Positions 12,801-24,004 of a stretch of DNA of 64,000 nucleotides are shown here, piece after piece (the stretch's first letter is position 1; each line of letters opens with the position of its first letter). A model generated the notes under the pieces. The model saw nothing but the letters and a program-made list of their open reading frames with translations. It was not told where the DNA came from and ran no database searches. The DNA is from Siphonodentalium dalli (taxonomy: Eukaryota; Mollusca; Scaphopoda; Gadilida; Siphonodentaliidae): contig CP136064.1 of the NCBI GenBank assembly GCA_032622095.1, forward strand, positions 126,839,605-126,903,604. Direction: 5' to 3'. A program made the position numbers and the translations under genes.

Positions 12801-12894
12801 AAACATTCAATGAATGTTTTGAATTTGGGCGTCTCAAGTTTTGGCACCCAAACTGCTACATCGGTACCAAAACGTCCTGGATACGGCCCTAAAT
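9819..12894. other. Mostly unique AT-rich DNA, no recognised gene
   Basis: The phrase 'caccgaattcagacccc' occurs at about 10030 and 10355, each followed by 'cccccgttttt' and 'gaaaaagctt', so a small local duplication is present. Phrases 'agagcgttt', 'tttgcaaagaa' are duplicated near 11140 and 11460. A run of 12 C lies at 11851-11862. The 121-codon frame at 9884-10249 crosses the duplicated segment and has no known domain. No ALG9 exon was found here. Confidence 0.5.
10541..10604. repeat. Small imperfect hairpin
   Basis: Arms 'aatacactagactgtac' and 'gtacagtctagtgtatt' enclose further pairing of 'cagtacac' with 'gtgtact' around a short centre. No family members were seen elsewhere in the window. 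Confidence 0.65.
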
Positions 12895-13155
12895 GGGCAG
12901 ACTGAACCAAATTTAATTTGACCTGGATTTTCATGTGGGTAATCCACATAAGAAATTTGAAAACAATCATATAACTAAAACTCAAGTTATCATCTGGAAA
13001 CCATCTGGGATGGATGGACGCATGGACACACAGATGGCCCCGACGGACAGACAGATGCAAAACAGTATATACCCCTTTTTTCTTTCTTTTTTCTTTTCTT
13101 TAAACGAGAGGCCGATCACGATCGGCAGATGTTTAACCCATACCTTGGCGATAGC
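12895..13155 (+). repeat. Single monomer, GACG-type tract and GATC hairpin
   Basis: A monomer like those at 2330-2985 is followed by a short 'gatggacgcatggacacac' tract, a pyrimidine run and the perfect stem-loop GCCGATC-AC-GATCGGC (13111-13126). The phrase from 'gatcacgatcgg' through 'taaccataccttggcgata'-like sequence recurs at 48792-48838, so the hairpin block is itself a mobile or dispersed piece. Confidence 0.65.
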
Positions 13156-13769
13156 GATCTTTTTATGAGTGCAAGAATTTCAACAATTCACAGCGTACTA
13201 TTATTTATTAGTTTCATAGTGGAATCAGACATATTGAGCAACTTGCTCATTTAAACACAATAGGAAGATGGATATGACATTCGATTTCAACCTATTCGGT
13301 CACTCCAACAGAGATACATGTATGTGTGATAGATTGATAAAGATAATTATACCCAAACACAGTCAGACAGATGCACCATAGCTGTTAAAGATATAATTGT
13401 TACAATATTAACATCATAATAACTCTATTTATTTAATTCTTACAATGGAACCTGAGTCATAACAGATTATGTTGTTGTGTTAGCTGCATAGTAAAAGTTA
13501 TGGGATGATTGAGATTAGAGACCAACAAACACCTGAACATCTATATAAGTGAGGGGTGTATAGACCTTGATATTAAATATGATTGATAATGGTTGGATAT
13601 AAAATATTTTAATACAGAATTATCAGATAACTAAAGGAGAGATATGAGAAGGGTCAAATTGAAAATATTAGAGTCATAACATTGGATCGCGTACAGTATA
13701 CATGTACCTATGGTTAATTTTATTCTAAGCTGATCATTGGAAAGATACAATGTCTGTAACAGCAGAAAT
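13156..13769. other. No recognised feature
   Basis: AT-rich DNA with a few 'agataattatacccaaac'-like phrases. I see no gene, hairpin or tandem array. Confidence 0.5.
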
Positions 13770-14220
13770 ATTATTAAATATTGGGTTAATATTCTCAAAA
13801 CCATTCAATCAATACCAAAATCTATACGCATGAAGAATGTATCACAATCAACCTGAATGAGATTATAAAAGTGATTGGGTGAAAAATATTTGACCAAAAA
13901 GTCAGCTTCAAGAATACCAGAACCATTATTATTATCCTGCAGCCCAAATGCAATAGAGGGAATTTCAAAATAAGATATATCCTCAAATGATGAATATTCA
14001 ATTGGTGGCTTATAATTAATAGAAATTCTTAGTGAACCTGGCCTAAGGCGAAAGAGATAATTTAAAATCTGCGTATCAGATATTATGTGTCTATGGAATA
14101 GGTTAATTTTAATCCTGAAATACATGCAAGTGAAAAGTGGATCACGATCAACCTGAACATAGAATAGGAGAATGAACATATGATGTGTGGAGAGTGTTAA
14201 TCATTTTCAATGACATCATA
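13770..14220 (+). repeat. Dispersed ~450-bp repeat, uninterrupted copy
   Basis: The segment from 'gggttaatattctcaaaacc' through 'tattatcctgcagcccaa' to 'atgacatcatatgatgg' matches two pieces at about 41065-41180 and 42825-43145. There the repeat is split by extra DNA that contains a hAT element. The 124-codon open frame here (13805-14179, minus) repeats with it and has no domain. Confidence 0.75.
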
Positions 14221-14449
14221 TGATGGAACTAATGTGTGGATAAATTGTTTTCTCAAGATAAGACAACAGTGTCTCTGTAAACAAAAATTCTCTAAACAGC
14301 CATGCTCCAGAACATCCTTCACATGGACAATGGACTATTTGTATTAATGCCATGAACATGTTTCAACAGGTTGGGTTAAATTACTATTGCACACAAACTG
14401 GAGTAAAGTATCATCAATCACTTAAATTTGACAGCTCTGGGTGCAGCAG

Positions 14450-15070
14450 TGGTTTAGCAAAGAGTATCCAGTGTCATTTTCTGATCCCAATAAAGCAGAT
14501 TACTGTGTAAAGTTGTTTGTCTTAAATTCTCACAGGGCATATACAATAGGTAGTAAATTACTTGAATTATAAAGGGCCATAACTCTGTTAAAATATATCG
14601 GATCAAACCCAAATTTGAACTTGATCTGTATTTCGGGGTGAGGACCACATGTACCAAATTTGGTGTAGATCAGATGAAAAATGTTTTGAGTTCTAAGTAA
14701 AAATAAGTTTGAAAAGGGTTAATTAAACGATACCAAAAACCATACAGATAAAGAACGTGCTAAGAAAAACCTTGGTAAGAAATATGAGGCATATCAGAAG
14801 AAAACAGTTTGACTTAGATGGATCAGATAGCATTTGTGTGCAGGGTTAATTATTTTCTAAACCGATCAACCGATCGATACCAAAAACTATACAGGTGAGG
14901 GGTGTGTCATTATAAACCTACATATCAAATATGAAAACAATCGGACAAAAAATAATTTGGTTACAGCATCGGATAGCTCATGCCTATGTGCGGATGCAAA
15001 GTGTTAATAATTTCTAAACCGATCGATACCAAAAACTATACAGGTGAGGAGTGTGTCATCATAAACATGG
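14450..15070 (+). repeat. Degenerate 'ccataactctg' and 'accaaaaactatacagg' repeats
   Basis: One 'agggccataactctgttaaa' monomer at about 14570-14700 is followed by three copies of 'gataccaaaaactatacagg' with 'tgag(g/a)(g/a)gtgtgtcat' at roughly 14730, 14878 and 15023. They appear to be old monomers leading into the better array that starts at 15171. Confidence 0.6.
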
Positions 15071-15170
15071 GAGTAAAAAATAACTCTAATTCCCATAATA
15101 CAGATTTACTGCTCTCAGAGCTAAACTGATACCACTGGTAATTAATTGTAGACTGCTATGGTTATCTGTT

Positions 15171-15630
15171 CAATTCTTAGTTGAAAAAGGGCCATAACTC
15201 TGGTATAAAATGTTGGATATAACCCATATTCAAACTCAATCTGTATTTTGAGTTGAGAAACACGCATACCAAATTTGGTTCCGTTCAGATAAAAAAAAAA
15301 TTGAGTTATGGCAGTATGCATGAATTCTAAGTCGAAAAAGGGCCATAACTCCATTGAAAAATATCGGATCAAACCCATATTCGAACTCGATCTGTATTTT
15401 GGTCCGAGAAACTTGCATACCAAATTTGATTCTGATCAGATAATTTTTTTTTGAGTTATGGTAGCATGCATGAATTCTGAGTCGAAAAAGGGCCATAACT
15501 CCGTGAAAAAAACTCGGATCGAACCCATATTCGAACTCGATCTGTATTTGGTGCTGACAAATTCATATACAAAATTTGGTTCCGATCAGATATAAAATGT
15601 TCGAGTTATCGCACCATGCGTAAAGTGTCT

Positions 15631-15672
<42 letters not shown>

Positions 15673-15758
15673 GGACGGACGGACGGACTAACGACGAGTG
15701 GTCAATCCGGGCAACGACACTATGTTTACCATACTATGGTATGGGTAAACATAAAAAG
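15171..15758 (+). mobile_element. Pearl/Helentron-like tail: three 150-bp monomers, microsatellite, hairpin
   Basis: Monomers start near 15171, 15322 and 15472, each with 'gaattctaagtcgaaaaag', 'ggccataactcc', 'cccatattcgaactcgatct' and 'ccaaatttggttc'. They are followed by a GACA/GACG microsatellite at about 15631-15688. The tail ends in a hairpin, TATGTTTACC at 15721 pairing with GGGTAAACATA ending near 15752, then an A run. A sister copy with the same tail is at 49640-50181. No clear 5' end was found, so it is annotated as the 3' portion. Confidence 0.75.
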
Positions 15759-15961
15759 GGGTATTACTATGGCAATTGTTCAAAATTGACTTTGGCAAGT
15801 TGAGCTAAAAATGACTTACAAAATGTAGGAATAGAAGCTCAGACAAAGACGGAAGGAAGGCCAGACAAGCTGATTCCTATATACCCTCCTTAAATAACAT
15901 TTCTATGAGAGAAAGAGAGAAGAGAGTTAAAAGCATTAAGAAAAAGAGAAAGTGAACTCAC

Positions 15962-16049
15962 CAAAAAGGTTCCAAATGACACTGCACTCCATATGCAGAA
16001 TATCTTATATCTTTTTCTTCGGAAGATAATATCCAGTGCTATAGGTAAC
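15962..16049 (-). CDS. ALG9: ALG9 internal exon F (last one seen)
   Basis: The exon completes a split Gly codon and encodes LPIALDIIFRRKRYKIFCIW followed by SAVSFGTFL, 29 residues. It begins after a pyrimidine-rich tract and TTTTTGCAG and ends at a GTGAGT donor, in phase 0. It follows GWPFSAVLG of the previous exon exactly as the family reads GWPFSAALGLPIAFD. The hydrophobic block, the basic RRKRYK cluster and the next hydrophobic block fit the alternation of membrane spans and loops in GT22 enzymes. The expected next exon (VP...DSYYYGK region) was looked for on the minus strand below 15961 and not found, so the next intron is probably longer than 15 kb. Confidence 0.92.
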
Positions 16050-16369
16050 CTGCAAAAAGTATAGTTGGAACTGTAATGTTAGGTCCTTTGATAAGAATAA
16101 TTACCACTACAAATTGAGCATACAAGTACCAGGCTTGTCAACCGGTACCAGTACCGGTACTGGCGGTACTTGGCTGTTTCAACGGTACTGGTTCTGATAC
16201 TCAGTACTGACGGTTCTCGGTACTCGCCAAAAACAGTAAATAGATCAGTATAGATCGATTAAATTTTTTTTTAAATTGAAGGAACTTTGCTCGTTTAAGT
16301 GTGCAGCAACTGCCGCTTGCATTATGGTATGCTACTATGTGTCAACGGATCAAGCATGCGGCGGCACAT

Positions 16370-16530
16370 GCCGACATCAAAGGGAACACAGAGTTTTCCG
16401 GACAGCTGTGCGTGGGTGGGATTGCATTGATCCGCCGGGATCTGCCTGGCGGATCAATGCAATCCCGCCGCCCACGCACAGAAGTCTGGAACACTCTGTT
16501 TCCTTTGAGTTTGATTACTTTGATGTCGGC
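16370..16530. repeat. Hairpin nested in hAT element 1
   Basis: GCCGACATCA (16370) pairs with TGATGTCGGC (ending 16530), and GATCCGCC with GGCGGATC around an 11-base centre near 16437-16447. The arms are about 75 bp with small mismatches. It may be an older element carried by the hAT copy. Confidence 0.8.
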
Positions 16531-16654
16531 ACCTGTGACCTGTCACTTGACCTGTGACCAGTCAACAAATTATTGCATCAGTCTAGTCAGTTGTGCTTGT
16601 AATTGGACAGCAGATAAGTCAGTATTTCTCAGTATCGCAAATTCGCAAATCACA

Positions 16655-16930
16655 ATGGCATCAACTTCGAAATCCAAAACAGCTCCCAGACGTAAAACTA
16701 ATGTGTGGGACTATTACGTAGCGGACATTAATGACAAAACTAAGGCGAAATGTGTACAGTATAGTGCAATGATAATGAGTTCCAGCGGGAGTACATCAGG
16801 TATGAAAAAACATTTGGCGACTAAACACCAGATCAAATTGGATGAAAAGGAACATGATGAAGGAAATAGAGGTTCAGCAATCACCATATATATATATCCA
16901 TCTTTCCGATGTATGTATTTGAGCGCCTGA
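16655..16930 (+). pseudogene. BED-type zinc finger fragment of a hAT transposase
   Basis: From ATG 16655 the frame reads MASTSKSKTAPRRKTNVWDY, then DKTKAKCVQYSAMIMSSSGS and MKKHLATKHQIKL, ending in low-complexity sequence at a stop at 16928-16930. W-x-Y, KAKC, and H-x4-H with TKH are the usual landmarks of the BED finger, the N-terminal DNA-binding domain of hAT transposases and ZBED proteins. The second Cys of the C-x2-C pair is replaced by Tyr (CVQY), so zinc binding is probably lost. The catalytic part of the transposase is missing. Confidence 0.82.
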
Positions 16931-16974
16931 AGCCCTAAACATAAAAGTTCTAACACCTATCAGGCTGCCTAAAT

Positions 16975-17150
16975 TATGGCACATTTTAGGCGATTGTTGT
17001 GGTGATAAATCCAACTATTTCAGACTATACTAATGCAAGTATGTCACACATTTATGTGTGGCTGCTGTGGCATACGTGCATTAGGATAGTCTGACATGGT
17101 TGTATTTGTCATCCACAACAATCACCAAAAACTGGCACAAAGTGCCATAC
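16975..17150. repeat. Second hairpin nested in hAT element 1
   Basis: The segments 'gattgttgtggtgata' and 'cagactatactaatgca' on the left pair with 'tgcattaggatagtctg' and the inverse of the former near 17115-17130. A small 'cacacatttatgtgtg' stem lies in the centre. Pairing is imperfect. Confidence 0.7.
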
Positions 17151-18019
17151 ATTACCAGTAATTACCACATTAGAATATACTCTTTTAAATGTGTGATATG
17201 TAGTGGAATAAACAATACAACACCAGTACCGGTACCGCGGTTCCAACGCAGTACCGGTACCGACTACCTTGGTACCGGCGGTACTTTGACAAGCATGACA
17301 AGTACATCACAATTTCTATTTGGTAGCCAGTATGGACAATGCCTTAATTCAATTAAAGATGGAACAAATTAGGCGATAAAAATACTAACTGTTGTGATTT
17401 TGGGACATTTAGCAGTGGTTTTATGATGCAAAGCGAGGAGCTTGTAAATCGGATATTTTACATCGGAACACTGACTGATAAATGTCCCGAAATCACAAAG
17501 AACAACGGTTCTGTATACGTTATGTCTTATCCGCTGTCAATTACGTCAACACTCAGAAGTCCTTCGATTTGTCTTAATTACCTTGTTTCAATTAAAACAG
17601 GTCATCTGAATACTTGTCCCAACATTATTTGTATAAGCCAAAGCACTGTTTACATTCTTGTCACTAGAAACGAAGGTTATTCTAGGTGATCAGCATAATA
17701 ATTCAGATTTTTCTATGCCTGAGCAGGTCTCTAGATTTTACAAATGTGTCAAGCTACGTAAATTCAATATGATTTTACAACAGCTGCACCTGTTCTCACC
17801 TGGACCACAATCAGCACAAGATTATTGAATTCGCTTACTAGGAAACTAAATAAGAATTACAACTTGATTTCATAACTATTTTCTTGTGAAGACCATTGGA
17901 CTGTCAAATAGTGTATTACTTGAAACAAATCCGATACTGTTTTGGAAATGTGCAACCAGTTATTTCTAATAGAATCCATTATGATTATTTAGTAGTGAAA
18001 GGGCTAACTCATTACTCAC

Positions 18020-18081
18020 CCTAATACCGCTGAGAATGGCCAACCAATGATAGCACTGCATGCTACTGCGGGAATTGCTAA
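18020..18081 (-). CDS. ALG9: ALG9 internal exon E
   Basis: This 62-base exon follows 'gatatttcag' and ends at GG|GTGAGT. It encodes LAIPAVACSAIIGWPFSAVL plus two bases of a Gly codon completed in exon F. The GWPFSA block is one of the most conserved stretches of ALG9, where other animals have GWPFSAALGLPIAFD. It joins exon D (…WYMGHFK) with no gap in length against the family. It is hydrophobic and is probably part of a membrane helix. Confidence 0.93.
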
Positions 18082-18138
18082 CTGAAATATCAATAGAATG
18101 AATATATCAATTAATGTGACACAAAAACAAGTCTGAAC

Positions 18139-18542
18139 TTAGTGTGTCTGATATTTGCAGAATGAGGTCCCCAGAAGGTTAATTTGGTGGGTTAGCATCA
18201 CCAAATTCACCCTCTGTGGACCTCATTCAGCTTAGGCCTCAACTGCTATGGGAGACCAAGAATCAGATTGAATTCCCCAGTTGAAGATGATGTTCACCTA
18301 TTAGCACCTCAATTATGCATTTTATCTTCTGCAAATTATTGGATATAGAAACTCAACAGAAGGGAAAATGTAACTGAAAACAATGTTAATTTGAGACTAT
18401 TTATTGATACTTCCCAGAAGATGAGGTCTAAGCAGAATTAGGTCCCCAGAGGGTGAATTTGGTGATGCTAGACGCTGTGTGGGATATCGTCACTAAATTC
18501 ACTCTCTGGGGACCTCATTCTGAAAATGTCAGACACACTAAA
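18139..18542. mobile_element. MITE, 'TTAGTGTGTCTGA' family, complete copy (404 bp)
   Basis: The ends TTAGTGTGTCTG and CAGACACACTAA are inverse. Each end also carries its own palindrome (about 100 bp): 'gaatgaggtccccaga' with 'ctggggacctcattc' around a short centre near 18195 and 18470. A TA duplication (TA at both borders) would fit a mariner-like origin, but this is not proven. Relatives: 20961-21457, 26550-26790, 45436-45743 (inverted), 51470-51741 and 51830-52078. Confidence 0.85.
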
Positions 18543-18593
18543 CTCAGGCTCACTATTGATATCATTGATATGTTAGTAGTCTGGTCGTTGACT

Positions 18594-19395
18594 CAATTTT
18601 GAGGTTAACCTAGAACAAATTGTTTACAAGCTGTTTTTGGTGTCATTTTGTCGGGCAGAATCTGGGGAACAATATATCCAAAATCCGCTAAAATCCGATT
18701 TGGGGAAAATTTTCAACAGCTCGTTGAAATGGGGTCCTATTTAGGGCTTTTTCTGTAAATTTTTGCTGTTCCTTATTAGTCTGGTATAGTCAATCTGATG
18801 GAAAAAAAAACCCAACCGTGAACAAATTACTATGCAATGTCTCTTGGTGTGTTTGAATGTGACTATATCCATATGATAACATAACCAAAATCCCCATGAA
18901 TCCCAGGGTGGGAAAATTGTCATTTTTGGGTCAAAATATTAAGACAGGAATATGTAAACAAAAATGGTGAAAATTGTAATTTTCTGGTTGAGACTCAGAT
19001 ATTAAGGTGAACCTATATTAAATTGGTTAACAAGCTGTTGTTGGTGTTATTTTGTCGGGCAGAATCTGGGGAACAATATATTCAAAATTCGCTTTGGGGG
19101 AAATTTTCTACATATCTTTGAAATAGGGTCCTATTTATGGCTTTTTGTGTCAAGTTTGCAGTTCCCTATTAGTCCAGTCAAACGGATGGAAGGAAACGCC
19201 CAACCGTGAAAACATTTGCTATGCAATGACTTTTTTTTTTTGGAGTGTGACTATACTCATATAATAACATCAAAAATCCCCATGAACCAGAATGGAAAAG
19301 TCATAATTTTTGAGTCAAAATACTGGAATATGTAAACAAAAATGGTGAAAATTGGATTTTTTTTATAAACAAATCTGCCAACCACAACGCTAAGT
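18594..19395 (+). repeat. Tandem duplication, two units of ~403 bp
   Basis: 'ttttgtcgggcagaatctgg' occurs at about 18646 and 19049, and the following phrases ('ggtcctattta', 'caaccgtga', 'aaaatccccatgaa', 'aaaatggtgaaaattg') keep the same order and spacing. The units have diverged visibly. The local order resembles no gene. Confidence 0.75.
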
Positions 19396-19727
19396 CGAGT
19401 TCCCTGACTGCTAAATGTGACAATAAATGGCCATGCGTTTAATGAAGTCGTTAATTTTGGATAAAAATGAAGAAAATATGTAAGAAAATGGTGAAAATTG
19501 GAATTTGTGTCTGGGAACCAGGTCGGCCAAAATACTTCTCCAGACTGAGTGGGCCCCAGTATTAAACTTGATCCATATTTTCATAAGGATGTCTGCTCCA
19601 ACTAATTTGACGCCAACATGTGACTGAATGTTACGGGGCAATATGGCAGCAATTTCCTGGAGTGTACTACCATTCACTACAGGGTCCTCTAAATGTATTA
19701 ATGTGACAGAAACCTGCAACAAACAAG

Positions 19728-22253
19728 ACAGTCAATGACTGTGGGGTCGCTCACCAGACTGCAAAGACTGATAAGACTGGGACTCTGGAGACTAAAACAG
19801 TCAGAACTTTTCATAATCACTTTAAAAGAAATAGCTCTAAACAGGATATGTGGCTAGAGAGACTTCACATACGTAGATTGGTGAAAATCCACCTTGAAAT
19901 TACCAACTGTACACTACTGATCACCCCCTCCTCCTCCAGCTCAACAAGTCCCCTTTGACCGGGCCACAGACTCCCAAGTCATAGGTTGGAATTTCACAAC
20001 TGACACCTCAAACTTTCTCAATTGTTGGAAATTTCCAATCTCACAAGAGCCTTTTTCCAAAACCATTTAGATATGTTTGAAGCCCAATTATCCATGGACC
20101 CAAAACTCAATACATGTATGTCAGATTAATCAGTCAGGTGGTTCAAAGGTAGATGTTTTAATGAATTTGGTATTTCAATGATTTTATTAGACACAAAAGT
20201 GTTCATTCCCCATAGCCCCGTCATTTCTTGACAAATTGACCTCATTTTAACAAATCTGAATCTCAGCCACTTAAGGATCCTCCTGATTGCTCCATACTAT
20301 ATGTAAGCTAAATAGTCCAACCTCTCTTGAGAAGACATTTTAAGATTTACTATAGAGACATAATCTGACATATACTGTAGTTATGTCCCTGGTCCCACCC
20401 TATTTAACCTGGTGACCCCATCTGAATAAATTTGAATCCCAGACACCAAAGAACCCTTCATACATATGATAAATATCAGTAAAATAGACCTGATGGTCCT
20501 TGTGAAGGAAGCATATTAAGAGGGAAAATGTCCTTCGTTTGGCCCCTATTTGACCAAGTGACCCCATTAAAAAAAAATCTGAATTGCAGTCAAGGAAGAA
20601 CATTCCATGCTAAATAAGCCAACTAGTTCTTGCAAACATATTTTAAGAATTACTATGTAGTGAAATAGTTAAGTCTCTGGCTCTGCCCTTATTTGACTTT
20701 GTGATCCCATTTTCACAAATCTGTCACCCAAGGTAATTTCATACCAAATATAAGCAAAATAGGCCATTTGATTCTTGCATAGAAGACACATCATGAATTA
20801 CTATGTAGAGAAAGAGTAATGTAGCTGGCCTTGCACCTACTTGACCTGGTGACAATCACCAAAGAAGCAAGCCTGCAAATAGTGTGCCAATTCCTACATG
20901 GTATGTGCCTGGCCTCGAGCAACACAATGTATTATACAATCAAGCCTTGAAATAGTGTGATAGTGTGTCTGTCATTTGCGGAATGAGGTCCCCCAGAGGG
21001 TGAGTTTAGTGACGCTATCCTGCACAGTGGGCTAGCATCACTAAATTCACCCTCGGGGGACCTCATTCTGCTAAGGCCCTCAACTGCTATGGCAGACCTA
21101 GGATAAGATTGAAGTTCCCCAGTTGAAGTTGATGTTCACCCATTGGACACCTCAAGTATGAATTTTATCTTCTGCAAATTAGGGGATATAGAAACTTCCT
21201 AGAAGGGAAATGTAACTAACAACAATGTTAATTTGATACTATAGATACTTCCAAGAAGATGAGGCCTAAGCAGAATGAGGTCTCCAGAGGGTGAATTTGG
21301 TGATGCTAGCCCGCTGTGTGGGATAGCATCACTAAATTCACCCTCTGGGGACCTCATTCTGCAAATGACAAGACATCCTATTTGCCCTGTTGAACAATAC
21401 ATGATAGATTGTGCCTCTTATTAATGATTCTCTGACCTGCAAATGTCAGACACACTAAATTCAGGAAGTTTGTTTAAAATTGCTAGCAGTATGTTTATAC
21501 AAGCTGTCAGTGACATTTTATTCTAATCTAGATTAATGACCTGTGTTTCTCTCTGTCTATCCACAAAGAGATATCTGCAACTTTAATAGAACAGGTATTA
21601 ATGTTGGAAGCTGGAAATGATATCCGTTGGAAGGGATGTTGGTTGGGTGTAGGCCACTGCAGGGTGGGGTGGGTCTGGGCCATGTGGGAGGGGGATGGTA
21701 ATGGAATATTTCTGTAATTTCATAAGATTAAAGATTAAAGTTTCATAACTCTGCAGATGTTATAATGGTGTAACTTTTTTCAAATTTTATAACATGCTTA
21801 AAAAAAAAAATTGTTTGTTAAATTGAGTAAGGTGAAAATTCCAAAAATCTGAATTTAACAAAAATTTGTTTTTTTTTAGTTATGTCACTTGCTCCGTCCA
21901 CATTCGACCCAGTGACCTCATTTGAACAAATCTGAATAACAGTCCCCCAAAGACCCTTTGTACCAAATATGAACCCATTTGGCCCAATGAAATTTGAGAA
22001 GAAGTTGTTATAAGAATTACAGAGTTATGGCCCTGGCTTCGCAACTATTTGACCCAGTGACCTCATTTGAACAAATCTGAATGAGAGTCACCTAGGGAAC
22101 ATCCACACCAAATATGAACCAATTTGGTCTTACGGTTCCAGAGGAGAAGATGTTCAAAGAATTGTTGACGGACAGACAGACGATGGACGGACAGACGACG
22201 GACGAGGAGTGATGACTATAGCTCCACCGGAGACTTCGTCTCAGGTGAGCTAA
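19728..22253 (+). mobile_element. Helentron-like family 2, copy A (about 2.5 kb)
   Basis: The 5' end is a stem-loop ACAGTC-AAT-GACTGT (19728-19742) followed by GCTCACC (19749). The body contains phrases also found at 25106 and 50338. A MITE sits at 20961-21457. Two 'ttatggccctggcttcgcaac'-type monomers (about 21880-22165) and a GACG-type tract follow. The 3' end is a hairpin at 22219-22253 with CACCgGAGA pairing TCTCaGGTG, closing in AGCTAAAAA. GCTCACC at the 5' end is the reverse complement of GGTGAGC in the 3' hairpin. This plan fits pearl/Helentron-associated non-coding elements. Confidence 0.78.
20961..21457. mobile_element. MITE, 'TTAGTGTGTCTGA' family, copy with extra ~85 bp
   Basis: The left end is TAGTGTGTCTGTCATTTG and the right end is GTCAGACACACTA at 21457. 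Both terminal palindromes are present (about 20980-21070 and 21270-21365). Near the right end about 85 bp of unrelated sequence separates the second palindrome from the terminal repeat. Confidence 0.8.
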
Positions 22254-22494
22254 AAACCGCATTATTCCTAATGCCATAGCATAACTATGCCTGTCATTTA
22301 ATGCATAATTTGACCCCAAAACTATAAAATGGTGAATCCTAATCAGTTATAGTAAGTCATATCCCGAGGATTGACAATTCGGTGTCTAAACAGTTTTCAA
22401 AATGACAGCGAAAATGGCAGTCGAACTGAACAATTGAAGTGGTTTTTTTGTTGTTGATTTTTTCACTAAATCTTAAGATATCGTATAGCCAATA

Positions 22495-23475
22495 TGTAGC
22501 CATATATGCCACCATACTAGTTTCCAAAGCCACCAATAGTTTCAAAATACATCAAATGATGTCCCAAACCACACAACGACTCCGCCAAACCATATACAGA
22601 GTTACAAAACCCATCTGGTATCCCAAAAACCAACATGTGAGTATTCAAATCCATATGACGGGCGCCCCAAATCCAAACATTGTTCCAAACCATCGACCGG
22701 GTGTCCCAATCCACCAAACGAGTTTCACAAACCACCCAGACGGATGTAAACTGTGGTAGGTAGCTCCCCAAACGATACTCAACTGGTGTTATTACCCACA
22801 CATATAGTCCACCAAACCATGCATCTGGTATTCCAACTCACCCAATATGAGTGTCCCAAACCACTAAATGAGTGTCTCAATCGACATGATTAAGGACCCA
22901 ATCCATTCAACGAATGTCCCCAAAACAAACAAGTAGTGTTCCATACGTTGCAACCTATGTTCGAAACAACTTAATAGGTGTGTCCCAAGCCATCCAGTAG
23001 GTTCCAGAAATATCCAATGAGTGCCCATAGCCATCAGATGAGTAACACATTCAATGAACGCCAATTGAGTGTATCAAACCACTCAATCAGTGCCCCTAAC
23101 CACACAATGGGTGTACCATGGTGTTCGAAACCACACGAGAGGCAGGCATCCAATATGTAGCCCATGCCATATGTCATACAACATACAACTGTCATCTCAA
23201 TCCATTCAACTGTGGTGTCCCAAACGGCCAAACCAGTGACCCAATCGGCCACGCATTGTCCCAATGCACATAACCAGTATCTAAAATCTATAGCGAGTGT
23301 CCCAAGCCACTCCTCCCAATTGGTGTCCCAAAAGCATCCAACTGAAGTCACAAATCACCCAGCGGGTGACCCAAACCATAAAACTAGCATCATAAACCAT
23401 CCAACAAGTTCACTATCCATCCAACTGGACAGGACTTGTGTTACGAACCAACAACCAACTGTCATATCAATATAT
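22495..23475 (+). repeat. Degenerate ~22-bp minisatellite, forward orientation
   Basis: About 40 poorly conserved units read roughly 'caaaccatccaacgagtgtcc'. Both strands are open for long stretches only because the period lacks stop codons. Opposite-strand units of the same motif are found at 24005-24325, so the two arrays form an inverted pair around a spacer. Confidence 0.8.
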
Positions 23476-23810
23476 TTACATACTAAGTGTTGTCATCACT
23501 AAATCCAGCATTCTGATTGGTCGGCGCCCACGTGGCTAGTTGCAGTTATTTCTCGGTGAATGCGCAACAGCTAATAACTCCAAGCTCATAACAACATCGA
23601 TACATCATTTGGGTTTGGAAAGACGAACGCGTAATGTTTTGGGCGCATTTGGATTCGCGCAGGATTGACTTAATAAATCATCGGGTTTCAATTGTTCCTG
23701 TTAACTTGTGCCAAGGGTGCTATGGGGTATTTTGGGCTGGTTTTGTCACGATACACTTTTCGATTTAAATACATTTACAAAAGTGGCTTTTTCTCTAAAT
23801 GTATATAAAT

Positions 23811-23971
23811 ATAAGGATTAACTGTCATGTGGACTGTTTTTATGGAGATGTAACCGTGAGGTAAGTGGTCATAACTTGTATGTAAAACCCTTTGGGTTTT
23901 ACACAAGTTATGACCACTTACCTCACGGTTACATCTCCATACAAACAGTCCACATGACAGTTAATCCTTAT
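23811..23971. repeat. Perfect-centred palindrome, ~80-bp arms
   Basis: Left arm 23811-23889 and right arm 23890-23971 pair with only two or three differences and almost no loop ('aaaacccTttgggtttt'). It lies in the spacer between the two inverted minisatellite arrays. It resembles the hairpin at 3912-4050 in size, and both are near 'ggcgccca' and 'attgg' phrases, but the arm sequences differ. Confidence 0.88.
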
Positions 23972-24004
23972 TCACCTACAATTGTGTACAAAACCCTCCA
24001 TCGA

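Larger units (their letters stand above)
16130..17297 (+). mobile_element. Non-autonomous hAT element 1, 1,168 bp, with 8-bp target duplication
   Basis: Identical 8-bp flanks ACAAGTAC lie at 16122-16129 and 17298-17305. Terminal inverted repeats are CAGGCTTGTCAA on the left and, inverted, CATGCTTGTCAA on the right, followed on both sides by GGTACC-rich subterminal repeats. An 8-bp duplication and CAG-type ends are diagnostic of hAT elements. Inside are a zinc-finger coding relic (16655) and two further hairpins at 16370-16530 and about 16975-17150. No DDE/RNase H-like transposase domain is present. It sits in the 2-kb ALG9 intron between exons E and F. Confidence 0.93.

Noticed and set aside
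13805-14179. 124-codon frame on the minus strand
   Set aside because: It repeats with the dispersed element also found at 41065-43150, where the frame is not maintained.
18139-18542. CACTA-superfamily transposon
   Set aside because: The element ends read TAGTG…CACTA, the inverse of the CACTA…TAGTG order that family requires, and no 3-bp duplication was seen.
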